Assembly: GCF_028649475.1 (NCBI RefSeq)
Contig: NZ_JAQSIP010000008.1
Coordinates: 142,646 to 206,645 of the forward strand
DNA: 64,000 nucleotides
Source of the DNA: Curvibacter cyanobacteriorum
GTDB taxonomy: Bacteria; Pseudomonadota; Gammaproteobacteria; Burkholderiales; Burkholderiaceae_C
Direction of reading: 5' to 3'
A program made the translations under genes and the position numbers. Below the pieces are notes generated by a model. The model had not been told where the DNA came from and did not search any database. It saw only the letters and a list, made by a program, of their open reading frames with translations. Positions 7,764 to 16,261 of the stretch are shown in pieces; position 1 is the first letter of the stretch, and every line of letters starts with the position of its first letter.

Positions 7764-9017
7764 ATGACCTCCTTTTACGACGCGCTGGAAACGCGCTCCC
7801 CAGCCGAGCGCGAAGCCGCGCTGATGCAGGCCCTGCCCCAACAAGTGGCCCACGCCAAGGCCAACGCGCCCGCGTTGGCCCGGCTGCTGGCTGACGTGGA
7901 CCCGGCGCAGATCCAAAGCCGTGCCGCCCTGGCGCGCCTGCCCGTGACGCGCAAGCACGAGCTGCTCGAGCTGCAAAAGGCCGCCCGGGCCGACGGAGGC
8001 GATGTGTTCGGCGGCTTCAGCGCGCTGCGCTTTGGCGCGCAGTTGCCGCGCGTGTTCGCCAGCCCCGGCACCCTGTATGAACCCGAAGGCGTGGGCCGCG
8101 ACTACTGGCGCCTGGCGCGCTCGATCTACGCCGCGGGCTTTCGCGCGGGCGAGTTGGTGCACAACAGCTTCAGCTATCACTTTGTGCCCGCGGGCTCGAT
8201 GATGGAAACCGGCGCCCACGCGCTGGGCTGTAGCGTGTTTCCTGGCGGCACCGGGCAGACCGAGCAGCAGGTGCAGGCGATGGCCGAACTGCGGCCCGCG
8301 GGCTACATCGGCACCCCGAGCTTCCTGAAGATCCTGGTCGAGAAAGCCGCCGAACTGAACCTGCCACTGCCCAGCGTCAAGAAAGCCCTGTTTGGTGGCG
8401 AAGCCTTCCCGCCCAGCCTGCGCGACTGGTTCCTGGCGCGCGGCATTGACGGCTACCAGTGCTACGCCACCGCCGACCTGGGCCTGATCGCCTACGAGAC
8501 TGCGGCCCGCGAAGGCCTGGTGCTCGACGAAGGCGTGATCGTCGAGATCGTGCGCCCAGGCACTGGCGACCCGGTGCCCGACGGCGAGGTCGGCGAGGTG
8601 GTGGTCACCACGCTGAGCAGCGGCTACCCGCTGATCCGCTTTGGCACCGGCGACCTGTCGGCGGTGCTGCCGGGCCAGTGCCCGAGCGGGCGCACCAACA
8701 CCCGCATCAAAGGCTGGATGGGCCGCGCCGACCAAACCACCAAGGTGCGCGGCATGTTCGTGCACCCGAGCCAGGTGGCCGAGATCGCTCGGCGCTTTCC
8801 GCAGGTGCAAAAAGCCCGCCTGGTGGTCAGCGGCGAGATGGCCAATGACCAGATGCTGCTCAAAGTCGAAACCACCGAGGTCGCCGAGGGCCTGGCCCGC
8901 GCCCTGGGCGACGCCATCCGCGATGTCACCAAGCTGCGTGGCGAGGTGGAGCTGCACGCGCCCGGCAGCCTGCCCAACGACGGCAAAGTGATCGAAGACG
9001 CTCGCAGCTACCAGTGA
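7764..9017 (+). CDS. PaaK-like (phenylacetate-CoA ligase family) adenylating protein
   Basis: A 417-residue member of the COG1541/PaaK group, which forms aryl-CoA thioesters via an acyl-AMP. Family marks include the segment PLIRFGTGDLSAVL near residue 290 and the C-terminal KGWMGRADQTTKVRGMFV hinge. Oddly, the nucleotide-binding loop, usually SSGTTGKP in PaaK, reads SPGTLYEP near residue 100, with the loop lysine and paired threonines gone. Start ATG 7764 follows ACAGGACCTTGCC; an in-frame ATG at 7692 would add a proline- and alanine-rich stretch. It closes the importer unit, so it may act on the same substrate as the first ligase, or be a divergent partner. Catalysis is uncertain because of the altered loop. 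Confidence 0.82.
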   Translation: MTSFYDALETRSPAEREAALMQALPQQVAHAKANAPALARLLADVDPAQIQSRAALARLPVTRKHELLELQKAARADGGDVFGGFSALRFGAQLPRVFASPGTLYEPEGVGRDYWRLARSIYAAGFRAGELVHNSFSYHFVPAGSMMETGAHALGCSVFPGGTGQTEQQVQAMAELRPAGYIGTPSFLKILVEKAAELNLPLPSVKKALFGGEAFPPSLRDWFLARGIDGYQCYATADLGLIAYETAAREGLVLDEGVIVEIVRPGTGDPVPDGEVGEVVVTTLSSGYPLIRFGTGDLSAVLPGQCPSGRTNTRIKGWMGRADQTTKVRGMFVHPSQVAEIARRFPQVQKARLVVSGEMANDQMLLKVETTEVAEGLARALGDAIRDVTKLRGEVELHAPGSLPNDGKVIEDARSYQ

Positions 9018-9244
9018 GCCCAGGCCGGGGTGGGCCGCGTCGCTGAGCGCCCCCACCTTGCCACCGCTTGCCCCCCTCGGCCCAGCACGGCCCGGAGGGG
9101 CCCGTCATCCCAGCAGGCCCGCCCCCCCATGACCAGGCCGCCGTGCGGGCCCGCTGCCCACACCGCCACGGCCCCCTCCAGACCCAGGGCCACCATTCGC
9201 CCGCAACGTCCCCGCGTGGCCCGGCCTGGCGCCGGCACAGTGAT

Positions 9245-9309
9245 CCCCCCCCCGGTTCTCCCCCATTTCGCCCCCATTTTTCCCCCACCTCTCCCCCGTC
9301 CCCTACCCC
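9245..9309 (-). repeat. G-quadruplex-type tract (seven G-runs on minus strand)
   Basis: Read on the minus strand, seven runs of four to nine G (C-runs at 9245-9253, 9260-9264, 9271-9275, 9282-9286, 9293-9297, 9300-9303 and 9306-9309 on plus) are separated by loops of two to seven bases. This exceeds the usual four-run quadruplex rule. The plus strand could form an i-motif. It lies 228 bp after the PaaK-like gene. Confidence 0.75.
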
Positions 9310-9511
9310 GCCGCTTTCACACCCCGCTCAGTCCGTGCGCACGGGCCCGGTCAAGTCGCCTACCACAGCACCGTTAGAGACCCGTTAGAGCCTGGCGTCC
9401 AACGCACGGGGTCTTGATGCGGCCCAAATCGGCCCCCCACCCTAGACTTTGACCTGCTGTCACCAGGGCGTGAATCTGCCTTGAGCATCGAGAAAAAAGG
9501 GGAGTGAAAGC

Positions 9512-9658
9512 ATGTTCCGTTGCGGAACGGCCAGCAGCCGTCGGGCTGCCCAGGCCCTGCAACGCATGGGCCGGCGCGGTGCGCCGGGCCCCGGAACGCG
9601 GTTGCGCCCCACCTCCGTGTGCGGGCCCCTGCGGCACCGTGCTTTCAACCTGAATTGA
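9512..9658 (+). CDS. Possible 48-residue upstream ORF
   Basis: ATG 9512 follows AAAAAAGGGGAGTGAAAGC, the best ribosome site in the neighbourhood, and opens a 48-codon frame (MFRCGTASSRRAAQ...) that ends at TGA 9656, 19 bases before the next gene. The product would be arginine-rich, 10 or more Arg, without a recognisable domain. Inverted repeats lie inside it: CCGTT-GCGG-AACGG and GCAGCC-GTCG-GGCTGC. It could be a translated leader for the downstream secreted protein, or chance. I do not recognise it. Confidence 0.25.
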   Translation: MFRCGTASSRRAAQALQRMGRRGAPGPGTRLRPTSVCGPLRHRAFNLN

Positions 9659-9677
9659 CCGCCGCGCCTGCGGCCTC

Positions 9678-10424
9678 TTGTCTGTGCTGACCCGTAACAC
9701 CTTCCTGACCTCCACCCTCACCGGCCTGGCGGCCCTGACCCTGAGCGGCGCCAGCTTCGCTGCCAACCTGGTGCAGAACCATTCGTTCGAGTCGGGTCTG
9801 GCCAACTGGACCACCAGCTCGACCCCTGCCAACCAGTGCAGCTGGCAGGCCCTGGGGGACAATGTGATCACCACGCCGTACCGCAGCCACCTCAGCGGCC
9901 CACCCACGGATGGGGCGCTGGCCCTCATCACTGACTCCACCAGCACGGCTGCCGTTTGCAAGATCTACCAGGACGTGACCTTGCCCGCCGCAGGCACCAG
10001 CACCTTGAGCTTGGCTGCGGGCTACAAAATCTGGGACAGAGACGAACGCGGCGCCGCCAATTGCAGCGTCAAAGTCGAAGTCACCGATACCAACGGGAAC
10101 CTCATCACCACGGTGTACGAAGCAACCGGCGTCAACCGAGCGGCCCTGGCTCCACAGCCCGCAGTGAACCTGACAGCTCAAAACGGCACCACGGTGCGCA
10201 TCATCGCCACCGCCACCAGTTGTCTGAACAACGGGTGGCGAGGCGTGGCCGGCGTGACCCTGGACAACGTGGTGCTCAACAACACCAGCATCCCCGATCC
10301 CGTCGTCGCGGGCGGGGTGAGCGCCGTGCCCACCCTCAGCGAATGGGCCCTGATCACCTGTGCCGCCCTGCTCGGTGGCATCACCTGGCTGCAGCGCCGC
10401 CGCCCAGCCGCCCATCGGGGCTGA
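9678..10424 (+). CDS. Secreted protein with IPTL-CTERM sorting tail
   Basis: A 248-residue exported protein. Residues 1-29 form a signal peptide ending near SGASFA-ANL. The body opens LVQNHSFESGLANWTTSS, the usual first strand of carbohydrate-binding-like beta-sandwich domains (CBM4_9/DUF642 type), and has paired cysteines. The C-terminus has the IPTL-CTERM layout: VPTLSEWA near residue 218, a membrane span, then the basic stop WLQRRRP. Such tails are PEP-CTERM-like surface or exopolysaccharide-associated sorting signals. An in-frame TGA at 9651 forces a downstream start; TTG 9678 gives a good signal peptide but has no clear ribosome site (GTG 9684 is the alternative). No sorting protease is encoded in this window. 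Confidence 0.75.
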   Translation: MSVLTRNTFLTSTLTGLAALTLSGASFAANLVQNHSFESGLANWTTSSTPANQCSWQALGDNVITTPYRSHLSGPPTDGALALITDSTSTAAVCKIYQDVTLPAAGTSTLSLAAGYKIWDRDERGAANCSVKVEVTDTNGNLITTVYEATGVNRAALAPQPAVNLTAQNGTTVRIIATATSCLNNGWRGVAGVTLDNVVLNNTSIPDPVVAGGVSAVPTLSEWALITCAALLGGITWLQRRRPAAHRG

Positions 10425-10429
10425 AAGCC

Positions 10430-10452
10430 CCCAAGTCCGCACAGGGCTTGGG
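10430..10452 (+). terminator. Hairpin after the IPTL-CTERM gene
   Basis: CCCAAGTCC (10430-10438) pairs with GGGCTTGGG (10444-10452) through nine pairs, one of them G-U, around the loop GCACA. It starts six bases after the gene's stop codon. No T-run follows, so termination would be weak or Rho-assisted. Confidence 0.4.
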
Positions 10453-10493
10453 TGATAAGTAGTTCCCGTGATGGATTAACGTGGCCCCATCGG

Positions 10494-10499
10494 TATGAT
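10494..10499 (+). promoter_or_regulatory. Probable -10 box for the first Bug gene
   Basis: TATGAT lies 28 bases before the ATG at 10527, giving an expected leader of about 20 bases with the GGAGAC ribosome site. The -35 region is weak (TGGATT at 16-bp spacing). Confidence 0.4.
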
Positions 10500-10526
10500 T
10501 TACCGCGGAATCACATTGGAGACATC

Positions 10527-11504
10527 ATGAAGAAGCTGCTCACCTTGACAGCGCTGGCCACCTTGGCCCTGAGCGCCCTGGCTGCCGACTACCCCCTGAA
10601 GGACAAGCCCGTCACCCTGGTGGTGCCGTTCTCGGCCGGTGGTCCGACCGACCGCGTGGCGCGCGATCTGTCGGAAGCCCTGCGCAAGCAACTGGGCACC
10701 TCCGTGGTGATCGAAAACGCGGCCGGTGCCGGCAGCTCCATCGGCTCGGCCAAAGTGGCCCGCGCCACCCCCGATGGCCACACCCTGCTGGTGAACCACA
10801 TCGGCATGGCCACCATGCCCGCGCTGGTGCGCAACCTGCCGTTCAAGGTGGAGACCGACTTCGAGTACCTGGGCATCATCAACGACGTGCCCATGACGCT
10901 GATCGCCAAGCCCAGCATGCCGGCCAACAACTACAAAGAGTTGACCGCCTGGATCGCCCAGAACAAGGGCAAGATCAACCTGGGCAACGCGGGCGTGGGC
11001 TCGGCCTCGCACCTGTGCGGCCTGCTGTACCAGAACGCCATCGAAACCGACATGACCACGGTGCCTTACAAGGGCACGGCCCCGGCCATCACCGACTTGA
11101 TCGGCGGCCAGATCGACCTGCTGTGCGACCAAACCACCAACACCAGCAGCCAGATCGAAGGCAAGAAGGTCAAGGCCTTCGCGGTGACCACCCCGAAGCG
11201 CCTGACCACGCCGTCGCTCAAAGACCTGCCCACGCTGGCGGAGTCGGGTGTGAAGGACTTCCAGATCACCATCTGGCACGGGCTGTACGCGCCCAAGGGC
11301 ACCCCGGCCGAGGTGCTGGCCAAGATCAACGCCGCGCTCAAGGCGGCCCTCAAGGACCCCGACTTCATCAAGAAGGAAGAAGCCCTGGGCGCCGTGGTGG
11401 CCACCGACAAGCGCATCGAGCCCGCCGAGCACAAGAAGTTCGTGCAAGCCGAAATCGCCAAGTGGACCCCGATCATCAAGGCGGCAGGCGTCTACGCCGA
11501 CTGA
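10527..11504 (+). CDS. Bug/TctC-family solute-binding protein
   Basis: A 325-residue periplasmic binding protein of the tripartite tricarboxylate transporter receptor family. The signal peptide MKKLLTLTALATLALSALAA is followed by YPLKDKPVTLVVPFSAGGPTD, the usual Bug start with the VPFxAGGxxD ligand loop. The start follows CATTGGAGACATC. No TctA or TctB membrane partner is adjacent, which is typical of the many orphan Bug proteins in Bordetella and Comamonadaceae; these may pair with a distant transporter or act in sensing. Ligands in the family are carboxylates such as citrate, aspartate or nicotinate; this one is unknown. A strong terminator follows. Confidence 0.9.
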   Translation: MKKLLTLTALATLALSALAADYPLKDKPVTLVVPFSAGGPTDRVARDLSEALRKQLGTSVVIENAAGAGSSIGSAKVARATPDGHTLLVNHIGMATMPALVRNLPFKVETDFEYLGIINDVPMTLIAKPSMPANNYKELTAWIAQNKGKINLGNAGVGSASHLCGLLYQNAIETDMTTVPYKGTAPAITDLIGGQIDLLCDQTTNTSSQIEGKKVKAFAVTTPKRLTTPSLKDLPTLAESGVKDFQITIWHGLYAPKGTPAEVLAKINAALKAALKDPDFIKKEEALGAVVATDKRIEPAEHKKFVQAEIAKWTPIIKAAGVYAD

Positions 11505-11530
11505 GATCGCCCCCGGATTGACTTGCGCAC

Positions 11531-11566
11531 AACCGCCAGCCCTCGCAAGAGGCTGGCGGTTTTTTC
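11531..11566 (+). terminator. Intrinsic terminator after the first Bug gene
   Basis: AACCGCCAGCC (11531-11541) and GGCTGGCGGTT (11551-11561) form a perfect 11-bp stem around a 9-base loop, followed by TTTTTT to 11565. It lies 27 bp after the stop codon and separates the two Bug genes into different transcripts. Confidence 0.92.
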
Positions 11567-11681
11567 ATTGGGGCCCCCGCAAGGCCCTTCACCGCGCTGA
11601 ACTGGACTTGGAGCGGGTTAAAGTAATCGACTGACACAACAAACAGCCGCCGGATCCACCGGCGAGCCCATGGAGACTGGT

Positions 11682-12728
11682 ATGACCGATTGCACTTCCC
11701 CGCTGAACTCGCCCGCGCGTCGCCAATGGCTGCGCGCCCCCCTGGGCCTGGCCCTGGCTGCCACCGGCCTGACCGCCCTGGGCACCGCCCCCGCCCTGGC
11801 CCAAAGCAGCTGGCCCACCAAGTCGGTGCGCATCGTGGTGCCGTTTGCCGCTGGCGGCACCACCGACCTGCTGGCCCGGGCCATGGCACCCGAGCTGCAA
11901 AAGGCGTTCGGTCAAGCCTTCGTGGTGGACAACCGCGCGGGCGCGGGCGGCAATGTAGGCGCCGACATCGTGGCCAAATCGCTGGCTGACGGCTACACCC
12001 TGCTGATGGGCACGGTGGGCACGCATGGCATCAACCGCGCGCTGTACGAGAAGATGCCTTTCGACCCCATCAAGGACTTTGCCCCGATCTCGCTGGTCGC
12101 GGCCGTGCCGAACGTGATGGTGGTCAACCCCGACAAGGCCCGCGAGCTGAAAATCAACACGGTGCAAGACTTCATCAAGGTGGCCAAGGCCAACCCGGGC
12201 AAGCTGAACATGGCCTCCAGCGGCAATGGCACCTCGATCCACCTGGCCGGTGAACTGTTCAAAAGCATGACGAACACCTACCTGATCCACTTCCCCTACC
12301 GGGGCTCGGGCCCGGCCCTGATGGACCTGGTGGGTGGCAACATGGACGTGATGTTCGACAACCTGCCCTCGGCCTTGCCGCAAATCAAGGCTGGCAAGCT
12401 CAAGGCGCTGGCGGTGACCAGCGCCCAGCGCTCGCCCGCGCTGCCCGATGTGCCCACCCTGGCCGAAGCCGGTGGCCCCAGCCTGAAGGGCTTTGACGCC
12501 AGCTCCTGGTTTGGCCTGCTGGCCCCGGCCGGCACCCCGCCGGACGTGGTCAACCGCATCCAGCAGGAAGTGGCCAAGTCGCTGGCCAGCCCGGCCATGA
12601 AGGAAAAGCTGGTGGCCCAGGGCGCGCTGCCCAGCGGCATCACCCCCGCCGAGTTCGCCAAGCTGATCGACAGCGAGCACAAGAAGTGGGCCCAGGTGGT
12701 CAAGACCTCGGGCGCCAAGGTCGACTGA
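11682..12728 (+). CDS. Bug/TctC-family solute-binding protein, Tat-type signal
   Basis: Second receptor of the tripartite tricarboxylate type, 348 residues. The N-terminus has [20 protein letters not shown], a twin-arginine-like motif before the hydrophobic core, with cleavage expected near PALAQ; export of a folded protein by Tat is likely. The family loop [18 protein letters not shown] follows. Start ATG 11682 is preceded by GGAGACTGGT; the ATG at 11670 would overlap that site. It is unrelated in detail to the first copy, so not a recent duplication. No membrane components are nearby. The ligand is unknown. Confidence 0.88.
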   Translation: MTDCTSPLNSPARRQWLRAPLGLALAATGLTALGTAPALAQSSWPTKSVRIVVPFAAGGTTDLLARAMAPELQKAFGQAFVVDNRAGAGGNVGADIVAKSLADGYTLLMGTVGTHGINRALYEKMPFDPIKDFAPISLVAAVPNVMVVNPDKARELKINTVQDFIKVAKANPGKLNMASSGNGTSIHLAGELFKSMTNTYLIHFPYRGSGPALMDLVGGNMDVMFDNLPSALPQIKAGKLKALAVTSAQRSPALPDVPTLAEAGGPSLKGFDASSWFGLLAPAGTPPDVVNRIQQEVAKSLASPAMKEKLVAQGALPSGITPAEFAKLIDSEHKKWAQVVKTSGAKVD

Positions 12729-12747
12729 CACCCCAGACCTTCACCAG

Positions 12748-12767
12748 GCCCGGCGCGCGGGCCGGGC
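12748..12767. terminator. GC hairpin between converging genes
   Basis: GCCCG-GCGCG-CGGGC forms a short stem in the 174-bp gap between the Bug gene and the oppositely oriented DUF1840 gene. It has no T-run on either side. I see nothing else in this gap. Confidence 0.3.
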
Positions 12768-12902
12768 CGCAGCCCGAGCGGCCCCGGCTGGGCCTGGGCT
12801 GACCAGGCGCGGGCGCAACGGCCCCTTCCGACCGGCAGGCGGTCGCTGGCACCCCACCGACCGGTCGTCACGACCGCGGAGTCCCTGGCCCAACAGCGGG
12901 CC

Positions 12903-13226
12903 TCAAACGCCCCAGGTCACATCGTGACCGTCCGCCTCGCAGCGGCGCAGCATGTCCATGAACGGCGCCACGCGCTGGCGCAGCGACACCGCCTGCGAGC
13001 GCTGGCTGTCCTCGTCTTCCTCGGGTGATTCGGCACGGGCCTGCGCGGCCAGCGCATCTTCGGCCGCCAGGGCCGACTCCAGCGCGCCCAGCGCTGCCGC
13101 CATCTGGGACACCAACACAATGCCTTGCGGCCCCGGCGTCTTGCCGATGATCTCCAGCACCCGGCGCCCGTGGGGCTCGAGCATGATCAGGTCGGCGGTG
13201 GATTTGGATTTGAACTTGTAAAGCAT
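12903..13226 (-). CDS. DUF1840 family protein
   Basis: A 107-residue cytoplasmic protein beginning [20 protein letters not shown], which is characteristic of DUF1840, a family found mostly in beta- and gammaproteobacteria and without a known role. The middle (about residues 50-75) is alanine-rich and then acidic ([10 protein letters not shown]), and the C-terminus ends [11 protein letters not shown]. The start ATG follows AGGAAGATCCG. It is transcribed away from the aryl-CoA operon and shares a 150-bp intergenic region with it, so the palindromic operator there could affect both. Confidence 0.85.
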   Translation of the reverse strand: MLYKFKSKSTADLIMLEPHGRRVLEIIGKTPGPQGIVLVSQMAAALGALESALAAEDALAAQARAESPEEDEDSQRSQAVSLRQRVAPFMDMLRRCEADGHDVTWGV

Positions 13227-13340
13227 CGGATCTTCCTGGCGGCACGGGGCCGCAGCCACCTGATTCTGCACCCATCGGCCGCCCGGCCCTCGGCCCTCGG
13301 CCCCCGCCTGGCCCGCCCGCAGGCCCCCAGGCAAACCCTA

Positions 13341-13368
13341 TTGTCGGCAAATAGTTTAGACCTAAACT
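13341..13368 (+). promoter_or_regulatory. Probable sigma-70 promoter of the aryl-CoA operon
   Basis: TTGTCG (13341-13346) and TAAACT (13363-13368) are 16 bp apart. Transcription would begin about 13375-13377, at or next to the ATG at 13377, so the message is probably leaderless. There is no Shine-Dalgarno sequence before the ATG. The -10 box lies inside the palindromic operator. Confidence 0.55.
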
Positions 13369-13372
13369 ATTT
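13349..13372. promoter_or_regulatory. Perfect palindromic MarR-type operator
   Basis: Arms AAATAGTTTAG (13349-13359) and CTAAACTATTT (13362-13372) flank a 2-bp centre, a perfect 11-2-11 inverted repeat in a GC-rich region. AGTTTAG-N-CTAAACT-like sites are typical of MarR-family aromatic-catabolism regulators. A MarR gene is second in the operon, so autoregulation by steric block of the overlapping -10 box is likely. Confidence 0.85.
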
Positions 13373-13376
13373 CCAC

Positions 13377-15764
13377 ATGAACATCCTCTGCATCGGCGGT
13401 GGGCCCGCCGGACTCTACTTCGCTCTGCTCATGAAACAGCAGAACCCGGCGCACCGCGTCACCGTGGTGGAGCGCAACCGCCCCTACGACACCTTTGGGT
13501 GGGGCGTGGTGCTCAGTGACCAGACGCTGGACAAGCTGCGCGCGGCCGACGCGCCCAGCGCCCAGCTGATTGGCGATGCGTTCAACCACTGGGACGACAT
13601 CGAGGTGTTTTTCAAGGGCCGCAGCCTGCGCTCCACGGGGCACGGCTTCTGCGGCATCGGGCGCAAGCACCTGCTCAACATCCTGCAGGACCGCTGCCAG
13701 GCCCTGGGGGTGGACCTGGTGTTCGAGTGCGACGTCACCGACGACCAAGCCCTGGCCGCGCAGTACCAGGCCGACCTGGTGATCGCCAGCGACGGGCTCA
13801 ACAGCCGCATCCGCAGCCGCTATGCGGCCACCTTCCAGCCCGACATCGACACCCGGCGCTGCCGCTTCGTCTGGCTGGGCACCAAGAAGACCTTTGACGC
13901 GTTCACCTTCGCCTTCGAAGAAACCGAGCACGGCTGGTTCCAGGCCCACGCCTACAAGTTCAACGCCGACACCTCGACCTTCATCGTCGAAACCCCCGAA
14001 TCGGTCTGGAAAGCCCATGGCCTCGACCAGATGTCGCAAGAAGAAGGCGTGGCCTTCTGCGAGCGCCTGTTCGCGCGCTACCTCGACGGGCAGGCGCTGA
14101 TCAGCAACGCCAAGCACCTGCGCGGCTCGGCGATCTGGATCAACTTCCCACGCGTGATCTGCCAGAACTGGGTGCACGAGGTGCAGGGCCCCGACCGCCG
14201 CTGGCCCGTGGTGCTGATGGGCGACGCCGCCCACACCGCGCACTTCTCGATTGGCAGCGGCAGCAAGCTCGCCCTGGAGGACGCCATCGACCTGGCCGAC
14301 ACCTTTGCCGCCGCCGCCGACAGCGGCGCCTCGGTGACCGAGGTGCTGCAGCAGTACCAGGCGCGGCGCAGCGTGGAGGTGCTGAAGATCCAGAACGCCG
14401 CGCGCAACTCGACCGAGTGGTTCGAGAACGTGTCGCGCTACAGCGGCATGGAGATCGAGCAGTTCAGCTACTCGCTGCTGACCCGTTCACAGCGCATCAG
14501 CCACGACAACCTGCGCCTGCGCGACCCGCAGTGGATCGCCGGCTACGAGGCCTGGCTGGCCCAGCGCAGCGGCGCCCCGGCCCAAGCCGTGCCGCCCATG
14601 TTCACGCCCCTGCAGGTGCGCGAAGCGCGGCTGAAGAACCGCATCGTGGTGTCGCCGATGGCCACCTACAGCGCGGTCGACGGCCTGGTGCAGGACTTCC
14701 ACCTGGTGCACCTGGGGGCCCGCGCCCTGGGCGGTGCCGCGCTGGTGATGGTGGAGATGACCAGCCCCAGCCCGGACGGCCGCATCACCGAAGGCTGCCC
14801 CGGCCTGTGGACCGACGCCCAGGCCCAGGCCTGGCGCCGCATCGTGGACTTTGTGCACGGCCAGAGCAGCGCCCTGATCGGAGTGCAACTGGGCCATGCC
14901 GGCCCCAAGGGCTCGACCCAACGCGGCTGGGAGGGCACCGATGAGCCCCTGCCCAGCGCCAGCGGCGCCCCCGACGCCGCCCCCAACTGGCCGCTGCTGA
15001 GCGCCAGCCCCCTGCCTTATGGCCCGCAGAACCAAGTGCCCCAGGCCATGACGCCGGCCGACATGGTGCGGGTGCGCGACGAGTTTGTGGCCGCCACCCG
15101 GCGGGCTGCGGCCATCGGTTTTGACTGGCTGGAGCTGCACGCGGCCCACGGCTACTTGCTGAGCGCCTTCATCAGCCCGCTGACCAACCAGCGCCAGGAC
15201 GCCTATGGCGGCTCGCTGGAGAACCGCTGCCGCTTCCCGCTCGAGGTGTTCAGCGCGATGCGCGCCGTCTGGCCCGCCGAGCGCCCCATGAGCGTGCGCC
15301 TGTCGGCCCACGACTGGGTCGACGGTGGCACCACCCCCGACGACGCGGTGGCCATCGCGCGCCTGTTCAAGGCCGCGGGTTGCGATCTGATCGACGTCTC
15401 CTCGGGCCAGACCTCGCGGGCCGCCAAGCCGGTCTATGGCCGCATGTACCAGACCCCGTTTGCCGACCGCATCCGCAACGAGGCCGGCATCCTGACGATG
15501 GCCGTGGGCGCCATCACCGACGCCGACCAGGCCAACAGCATCATCGCCGCCGGCCGTGCCGACCTGTGCGCAGTGGCCCGCCCGCACCTGGCCGACCCGG
15601 CCTGGACGCTGCACCAGGCGGCGCGCCAGCAGTGCACGGTCAGCCCTGCGGTGGACTGGCCCCGCCCCTACTGGAGCGGCCGCGACCAGCTCTACCGCGA
15701 GCAACTCAAACAAAGCCAGGCCGAGGCCGCCAACCGGCCCCCGGCCCCTCGAGAAGACCACTGA
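13377..15764 (+). CDS. Fused aryl-CoA monooxygenase/reductase (2-aminobenzoyl-CoA type)
   Basis: A 795-residue two-domain flavoprotein. Residues 1 to about 390 form a class A flavin monooxygenase ([13 protein letters not shown] near residue 5; [14 protein letters not shown] near 282). From about 407 on is an Old Yellow Enzyme type NADH:flavin oxidoreductase ([27 protein letters not shown] near 588). This fusion is known from 2-aminobenzoyl-CoA monooxygenase/reductase of Azoarcus evansii (AbmA) and from proteins annotated salicylyl-CoA 5-hydroxylase/oxidoreductase. It would hydroxylate an aryl-CoA at C5 and then reduce the ring. Neighbouring ligase, dehydrogenase, hydratase and Rid genes favour anthranilate; salicylate cannot be excluded. 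Start ATG 13377 is four bases from the operator and lacks a ribosome site. Confidence 0.88.
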   Translation: MNILCIGGGPAGLYFALLMKQQNPAHRVTVVERNRPYDTFGWGVVLSDQTLDKLRAADAPSAQLIGDAFNHWDDIEVFFKGRSLRSTGHGFCGIGRKHLLNILQDRCQALGVDLVFECDVTDDQALAAQYQADLVIASDGLNSRIRSRYAATFQPDIDTRRCRFVWLGTKKTFDAFTFAFEETEHGWFQAHAYKFNADTSTFIVETPESVWKAHGLDQMSQEEGVAFCERLFARYLDGQALISNAKHLRGSAIWINFPRVICQNWVHEVQGPDRRWPVVLMGDAAHTAHFSIGSGSKLALEDAIDLADTFAAAADSGASVTEVLQQYQARRSVEVLKIQNAARNSTEWFENVSRYSGMEIEQFSYSLLTRSQRISHDNLRLRDPQWIAGYEAWLAQRSGAPAQAVPPMFTPLQVREARLKNRIVVSPMATYSAVDGLVQDFHLVHLGARALGGAALVMVEMTSPSPDGRITEGCPGLWTDAQAQAWRRIVDFVHGQSSALIGVQLGHAGPKGSTQRGWEGTDEPLPSASGAPDAAPNWPLLSASPLPYGPQNQVPQAMTPADMVRVRDEFVAATRRAAAIGFDWLELHAAHGYLLSAFISPLTNQRQDAYGGSLENRCRFPLEVFSAMRAVWPAERPMSVRLSAHDWVDGGTTPDDAVAIARLFKAAGCDLIDVSSGQTSRAAKPVYGRMYQTPFADRIRNEAGILTMAVGAITDADQANSIIAAGRADLCAVARPHLADPAWTLHQAARQQCTVSPAVDWPRPYWSGRDQLYREQLKQSQAEAANRPPAPREDH

Positions 15765-15766
15765 CC

Positions 15767-16261
15767 ATGGACCTGGAAGCCCGCCTCAACGACAGCGCCC
15801 CGAGCGAACACCCGGAGGCCTTGCGCCTCTGGCTGCGCCTGCTGACCTGCACCCAGCTGATCGAAAAACAGGTGCGCAGCCGCCTGCGCGATCGCTTTGA
15901 CACCACCCTGCCACGCTTTGACCTGATGGCCCAACTGGAGCGCGAACCCGAAGGCCTGAAGATGAAAGACCTGTCACGGCGCCTGATGGTGACCGGGGGC
16001 AACGTCACCGGCATCACCGACCAGCTGGTGGCCGAGCAGTTGGTGGAGCGCGTCGAAGTCCCCGACGACCGCCGCGCCTACCGCGTGCGCCTGACGCCGC
16101 TGGGCCACCAGCAGTTCCGCGCCATGGCGCGCGAACACGAAGGCTGGATCGTCGACGCCCTGAGCGCCCTGAGCCCGCGCGAGGTCAGCACCCTGCACCG
16201 CCTGCTGGGCAAAGTCAAAGCGCAGGCCCAACACACCGAACCCGACCCGGAGACCCCATGA
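15767..16261 (+). CDS. MarR-family transcriptional regulator
   Basis: A 164-residue winged-helix repressor. The HTH covers about residues 65-90 ([22 protein letters not shown]), with the wing at [16 protein letters not shown], a typical MarR DRR-beta-hairpin; long quoting is avoided. It is the second gene of the aryl-CoA operon, two bases after the oxygenase stop, and its TGA overlaps the next ATG. Regulators of this group usually respond to the aryl-CoA thioester made by the operon's ligase. The palindrome at 13349 is its likely site. Confidence 0.88.
   Translation: MDLEARLNDSAPSEHPEALRLWLRLLTCTQLIEKQVRSRLRDRFDTTLPRFDLMAQLEREPEGLKMKDLSRRLMVTGGNVTGITDQLVAEQLVERVEVPDDRRAYRVRLTPLGHQQFRAMAREHEGWIVDALSALSPREVSTLHRLLGKVKAQAQHTEPDPETP

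Larger units (their letters stand above)
9018..9677. other. Long intergenic gap with C-rich tract and possible leader
   Basis: These 660 bases carry no convincing gene. They hold a C-tract array (9245-9309), a pair of CCGTTAGAG direct repeats 11 bp apart (9371-9379 and 9382-9390), a TTGACC hexamer at 9449, and a short open frame with a strong ribosome site at 9512-9658. Several open frames cross the region on both strands, but they are proline- or glycine-rich and fade into low complexity. Confidence 0.6.

Noticed and set aside
9030..9388. Overlapping proline-rich frames in the 660-bp gap
   Set aside because: They follow from the C-runs and have no ribosome sites or domains.
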